Below are positions 59,529 to 64,000 of a stretch of DNA of 64,000 nucleotides, piece by piece. The position numbers and the translations under genes were made by a program. Origin of the DNA: Rhodoplanes sp. Z2-YC6860 (GTDB lineage Bacteria; Pseudomonadota; Alphaproteobacteria; Rhizobiales; Xanthobacteraceae); assembly GCF_001579845.1 (NCBI RefSeq), contig NZ_CP007440.1:310001-374000 (forward strand). Reading direction: 5' to 3'. The notes beneath the pieces are model-generated. The model ran no database searches, had not been told where the DNA came from, and saw only the letters and a program-made list of their open reading frames with translations. How positions within the stretch are numbered: the first letter of the stretch is position 1; each line of letters opens with the position of its first letter.

Positions 59529-60461
59529 TTGGGTTCGCGGCCTCATCCGATCATCCTTTTTTACAACAAGTTCTTCGGCGAAGCGCCGGACGTGTCGCGT
59601 CTGGAGCCGGAGGATCGTGCAGCTTTTACCTGGGATCCTTCGTTGTTCCCCGAGGCTGACGCTGTCGTTTTTCACGTTCCAAACCTGGTCTACGACCATC
59701 CCAATCTCGAGGGCTTCGCTAACTTGAATAAGCTGCCAGGGCAGCTATGGGTCGCATGGTCGGCGGAAAGTGCGGACAATGTTCCAGTCTTGAAAAATCC
59801 GGCATTCCTGGAGCTGTTCGATCTCGTCATCAGCTACTCACGCTCTGCAGACGTTTGGGCACCCTATTGTCCAAGCCGACGTAAATGGCTTGAGGCCTTG
59901 AGCCAGCCGCTGCCGGCAAAGTCGGAACAGGCGCCGGTCGTGATGTTTCAGTCGGCGCCTGCGAACAAATCAGGCCGCAACGAATATGCGGCGGCGCTGA
60001 TGACAAAAATCAAGGTGGATTCCTTCGGCCGGTTTTTCAGAAACAGATTCTTGAAGGAAGCAGATCAAGGGCCGCGGACGAAGCTCGCCACGATAGCGCG
60101 CTATAAATTCTGCCTGGCGTTCGAAAATGCGCTCGAAACCGATTACGTGACCGAGAAATTCTTTGACCCGCTGCTGGCCGGCACGGTTCCTGTTTATCGG
60201 GGAGCGCCCAACATCGATCAATTTGCTCCGGGCGAAAACGCTTTCATCAACGTGAATGACTTTGAGGGTCCCGCCGAGCTTGCCCTTTATTTGCAAAAAC
60301 TGGATCAGGATGATGAAGCCTATCGCCAATTTTTCCGGTGGCGCGAGCGGCCGTTTTTTCCATCGTTTGAAACGGACCTCGATGCGCTGCGCACCCATCC
60401 TTTCGCGAAACTTGCCGAGATCGTGAGGCGCCGCCGCGAAGCCGAGCCGCGTCGAACGTGA
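59529..60461 (+). CDS. GT10 family fucosyltransferase-like protein, TTG start
   Basis: The 310-residue protein has the GT10 alpha-1,3-fucosyltransferase signature near residue 200: YKFCLAFENALETDYVTEKF, then DPLLAGTVPVYRGAPNI. LWVAWSAESADN upstream matches the family's first conserved block. It would transfer fucose or a similar sugar from a GDP donor to a surface glycan. TTG 59529 is the only in-frame start after the stop at 59502, and GGAG lies eight bases upstream. It is isolated from other sugar genes, which suggests transfer. Confidence 0.85.
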   Translation: MGSRPHPIILFYNKFFGEAPDVSRLEPEDRAAFTWDPSLFPEADAVVFHVPNLVYDHPNLEGFANLNKLPGQLWVAWSAESADNVPVLKNPAFLELFDLVISYSRSADVWAPYCPSRRKWLEALSQPLPAKSEQAPVVMFQSAPANKSGRNEYAAALMTKIKVDSFGRFFRNRFLKEADQGPRTKLATIARYKFCLAFENALETDYVTEKFFDPLLAGTVPVYRGAPNIDQFAPGENAFINVNDFEGPAELALYLQKLDQDDEAYRQFFRWRERPFFPSFETDLDALRTHPFAKLAEIVRRRREAEPRRT

Positions 60462-60583
60462 ATTCGCGCGCTTTTTGCGGCTTGGATCAGATCGTTCAGC
60501 ATGAGGGCCGCGATCTGCGTCCTACGCGCAAAGACATCGTCGAGTTTGCGAGCGTGTGCGCTGCGCCGCTGAGTGCGGAGGCG

Positions 60584-61711
60584 TCAGACGTTCGGCTGCG
60601 GCTGTGGCGCCGGAATTGTCCTCGGCGCCTGGACGTTCATGCCCATCAGGAAGCGTATCGGAGGCCAGGGCCGGATCAGCCAGTGATAGGCGGCCATTGA
60701 AACCGCCGAGGTTGCCAGCCAGATCACGATGACCTTGAGCCATACCGGGATCGCCAGCGACAGCACCGCCATGCCGATCAGCAGCAGTGGGGCATGGTGG
60801 ATGATGTAGACCGGCATCGTCGCCTCGGAGAGATAGTTGAGCGCCGGAGTAGCTGTAGGCTTGTAACGAGCCGCAAGGCCGAGGCCCGCAGCAATGAAGC
60901 TCCATGCCGTCAGTCCGACGAACAGGCGCCCAATCTGGGATTCACCGCTCAGGATCAAGCCGGTGAATGCCAGCAGCCCCACGACCAGCAGGCGCCGGGC
61001 CTCGGACTGCAGCCGCGTCTCAAAGCCAGGCCAGGCCGCGATCCCCGCGCCAAAGGCAAAAAGCAGCGCGTAGTAGAAAAAATTCCAATCGGCGAGGAGG
61101 TTCGGCAGGAACGGCCAGTAGCCCTTGATGGCGACGAGGAGCGCCATCAAGGGGAGCGCCGGAAGATAGACCACGAACGCGGCCGGCACCGTGGTTCTCG
61201 GGACGCTTCGCGCAAGCCGGATCAGCAGCGGCAGCAACGCCAACGAGATCGGGAGCAGGTAGACCAGAAACCACAAGTGCGACCAGGTCATGAGTTTCGT
61301 TCGCGTCAAGCTGAGCGGCAAGAACTGGGAAAAGCTCATGTGCAGATCGCCGACCATCCGCAAACCATAAAAGCCGACGTCGCGCCCATGGCTGAGCTCG
61401 ATGTATTTGATGATCGACCCGAACAGCAAAACTCCCGCGATCAGCGGGACCAGCAGGCGCGAAACCCGCTCCAGCACGTAGCGGCCGGAGCTGCGCCGGC
61501 GCAGCGACACGACCGAGGACCAGCCGGCAATCGTGAAGAACAGCGGCGTTGTGGTCACGCGGAAGAATTCAAAGGCCACCGAGGCCACCGGCCAGACTTC
61601 GGCGCTCTTGAGATGGTAGCGCGGCTCGGCCGCGAAAATGAGGAACGCATGCGCCAGGATGATGCCGATGCAGATCAGAATTCGCAGTCCGTCGATGTCC
61701 GTGCGCCGCAT
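60584..61711 (-). CDS. Acyltransferase 3 family membrane protein
   Basis: The 375-residue protein has about ten hydrophobic segments. The family's early motif is in RRTDIDGLRILICIGIILAH with the conserved His, FFTIAGWSSVVSL and MTWSHLWFLVYLLPISL follow, and the late part has MPVYIIHHAPLLLIG. It resembles the OpgC/acyltransferase-3 group that acylates glycans at the membrane. The neighbours (esterase and fucosyltransferase) fit a surface-glycan modification role, but the substrate is unknown. Confidence 0.88.
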   Translation of the reverse strand: MRRTDIDGLRILICIGIILAHAFLIFAAEPRYHLKSAEVWPVASVAFEFFRVTTTPLFFTIAGWSSVVSLRRRSSGRYVLERVSRLLVPLIAGVLLFGSIIKYIELSHGRDVGFYGLRMVGDLHMSFSQFLPLSLTRTKLMTWSHLWFLVYLLPISLALLPLLIRLARSVPRTTVPAAFVVYLPALPLMALLVAIKGYWPFLPNLLADWNFFYYALLFAFGAGIAAWPGFETRLQSEARRLLVVGLLAFTGLILSGESQIGRLFVGLTAWSFIAAGLGLAARYKPTATPALNYLSEATMPVYIIHHAPLLLIGMAVLSLAIPVWLKVIVIWLATSAVSMAAYHWLIRPWPPIRFLMGMNVQAPRTIPAPQPQPNV

Positions 61712-61755
61712 GGCCTTGAATACCTGTCACTCCGAGCACTTGCCGCGCCTCAGAC

Positions 61756-62805
61756 CTAGCGCCGTGCGGCGCCGGCGCCATCCTCGAAACCAGACGAATA
61801 CGGCCGCTGGGCCGAAGCAAAAGCCGTGTTGACGAAAGTGCCGATCTTTTCGATAGCCCTGCGGCTTTCGGGAAGGAAGCCGGCGAAGACGTGCCAAGCG
61901 TGCGGCATCAGGGGCCAGACCTCAAGCTCCACGTCAACTCCGGCAGCGCGCATCTTCTGGGCCATCCGCACCGAATCGTCGAGCATGATTTCGTCGCTGC
62001 CGACCTGGATGAGCGATCGCGGCAACCCGGCAGGATCGCCGTAAAGCGGCGATGCATCGGGACTGCGGGGATCGGCGCCGGCCAGATACAATCGAGCGAT
62101 GTATCGGGCCTGCTCCGGCTCCAGGAGTGGATCGGACGCGGCGTTCACCCGGTTGGATTCGCCTGTCACCGCCAGGTCGGTCCACGGCGACATCATCACG
62201 GTCGCGGCCGGCAAGGCGATGCCGGCATCGCGGAGCCGGAGCAACGCCGAAACCGCGAGGCCGCCGCCGGCCGAATCCCCCATGATGATAATGCGCGAAG
62301 GGTCGGCGCCATCCGCCAACAGCCAGCGGTAGGCGGTGACGGCATCGTCCAGAGCCGCCGGAAACGGATGCTCCGGAGCCAGCCGATAGTTGACGAACAG
62401 CACTTGGGCTCGCGTGGCTCTCGCGATGCGCCAGAGCAGATTGCGATAAAGCGACGGCGAACCGAAAACATACGCGCCGCCGTGCAGATAAAGCACGTGA
62501 TATCCGTCGCGCGACTCCGGCCGGACGACGCGAAGCGCGCTCACGCCGCCGGCGTCGAGCGCTGTCGCTTTGGTATTCTTCGGCGCACCGGGGAAGATCC
62601 GGGCGAGCGAATCCATCCGGTGGCGCAGCGCGCCGATGTCCGGGGCCCGACCGTCGCGGCCTTTGACGACGAAGCGCAGCACGAGCCGTAGCAGACGGCT
62701 GGCTACGCTCACGCCCGGTGTTTCGAGCGCGCTGTATACGGCGCCGCCGCCGAGGGTCGCGATGACCGCGCCGCCGACAAGCGCCAGGAATTGCCGTCGC
62801 CTCAT
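61756..62805 (-). CDS. HSL-family esterase with export signal
   Basis: The protein of about 349 residues starts with RRRQFLALVGGAVIATLGGG, a Tat-like or membrane signal. The hormone-sensitive-lipase group motifs are complete: oxyanion LYLHGGAYVFG near 110, nucleophile MGDSAGGGLAVSALL near 180, and the late Asp and His in DEIMLDDSV and MPHAWHVFAG. It hydrolyses short acyl esters. ATG 62805 is used, and TTG 62817 is possible. It is 44 bp upstream of the acyltransferase gene on the same strand. Confidence 0.9.
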   Translation of the reverse strand: MRRRQFLALVGGAVIATLGGGAVYSALETPGVSVASRLLRLVLRFVVKGRDGRAPDIGALRHRMDSLARIFPGAPKNTKATALDAGGVSALRVVRPESRDGYHVLYLHGGAYVFGSPSLYRNLLWRIARATRAQVLFVNYRLAPEHPFPAALDDAVTAYRWLLADGADPSRIIIMGDSAGGGLAVSALLRLRDAGIALPAATVMMSPWTDLAVTGESNRVNAASDPLLEPEQARYIARLYLAGADPRSPDASPLYGDPAGLPRSLIQVGSDEIMLDDSVRMAQKMRAAGVDVELEVWPLMPHAWHVFAGFLPESRRAIEKIGTFVNTAFASAQRPYSSGFEDGAGAARR

Positions 62806-62887
62806 TTCAGTTTCCAAGCTTGGGACGCGGCATCCTAAAACGTCAGATTGATGTGGTGTAAGGGGCTGGAGGGCCGCGCAGTTGGAG

Positions 62888-62960
62888 GGCGGGTTAGCCG
62901 AAGGCGTAACCCGCCATGTCTCTTGAGGCGAATTGGCGGATTACGCTTCGCTAATCCGCC
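62888..62960. repeat. Two REP-like hairpins
   Basis: GGCGGGTTA (62888-62896) / TAACCCGCC (62907-62915) and GGCGGATTA (62935-62943) / TAATCCGCC (62952-62960) are variants of one short palindrome with AGCGAAGCG-type loops, a motif spread widely in proteobacterial genomes. They fill the gap between the esterase gene and katG. Confidence 0.8.
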
Positions 62961-63050
62961 CTACGCCGCATGGAGCGCATAAATCTTATGAAACGAAATC
63001 GCCGGGCGCGGCAGGTGCCGGCCCGGCGATGACGTCGGAGTGTGCAGTCG

Positions 63051-64000
<950 letters not shown>

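Noticed and set aside
58807-59529. 240-codon open frame opposite the cytochrome c gene
   Set aside because: The cytochrome frame has a signal peptide and heme motif. The opposite frame has neither a start signal nor a family pattern.
57131-63000. Integrative element using tRNA-Leu as attachment site
   Set aside because: No integrase gene and no second copy of the tRNA 3' end were seen downstream, so an integrated island is not supported beyond the change in gene content.

Overview
The window is chromosomal DNA from a high-GC alphaproteobacterium, most likely of the order Hyphomicrobiales (Rhizobiales) close to Bradyrhizobium, Rhodopseudomonas or Xanthobacteraceae. The grounds are the block rsmI / LpoA-like lipoprotein / yraN / gshB / comM, the order hrcA-grpE-dnaK-dnaJ-pmtA-pyrF, several short protein families that I associate with rhizobia, and dispersed palindromic repeats of the type common in those genomes. 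These grounds come from memory of the families, not from a search.

Layout. 1-668: 5' part of comM (yifB), leaving the window. 669-4440: accessory block with an IS1595-type element, a DUF3800 gene and five small genes with clear starts. 4515-10931: glutathione-linked and envelope genes (GST, gshB, chemoreceptor, yraN, rsmI, LpoA-like). 11017-16393: a B12 radical SAM enzyme, hemW, rdgB, rph and a Bug-type binding protein. 16512-26949: heat-shock cluster hrcA-grpE-dnaK-dnaJ, then pmtA, an FMN reductase, pyrF, three DUF1330 domains in two genes, and dapB. 27124-28250: a complete IS110 element inserted in a palindromic repeat. 28292-35597: gpmI, an AraC-methyltransferase fusion, DUF2244, nth, EI24 protein, YiiX-like hydrolase and a Tat-exported amine oxidase. 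35608-40417: UbiD decarboxylase with an alpha/beta hydrolase and two divergent VOC proteins, probably an aromatic-acid module. 40653-46265: translation cluster infC-rpmI-rplT-pheS-pheT on the minus strand. 46430-56909: glycosyltransferase, hydrolase, SDR, second Bug protein, queG, GST, uppP, a diguanylate cyclase and an NDUFA9-like SDR. 57131-57215: tRNA-Leu(CAG). 57283-62960: second accessory stretch with small, partly decayed genes, cytochrome c, a GT10 fucosyltransferase, an acyltransferase and an esterase. 63051-64000: C-terminal part of katG.

The most striking feature is the IS110 element. The 177 bp upstream of its transposase fold as a bridge RNA whose two target guides spell, together, the 12-nt sequence TCATCCTGAGGT. 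That is the sequence of the repeat the element sits in. An intact and unused copy of the same 12 nt lies 120 bp away at the other end of the same repeat. The donor guides likewise match the element's own right and left ends, so the boundaries can be set to the base from the sequence alone.

Other points of interest are a VOC pair in which one copy has lost all three metal ligands, a queG gene whose only plausible start is CTG overlapping the upstream stop, an infC gene with an ATT start, a strongly structured non-coding segment at 55477-55796, and a group of small genes after the tRNA with visible frameshifts.
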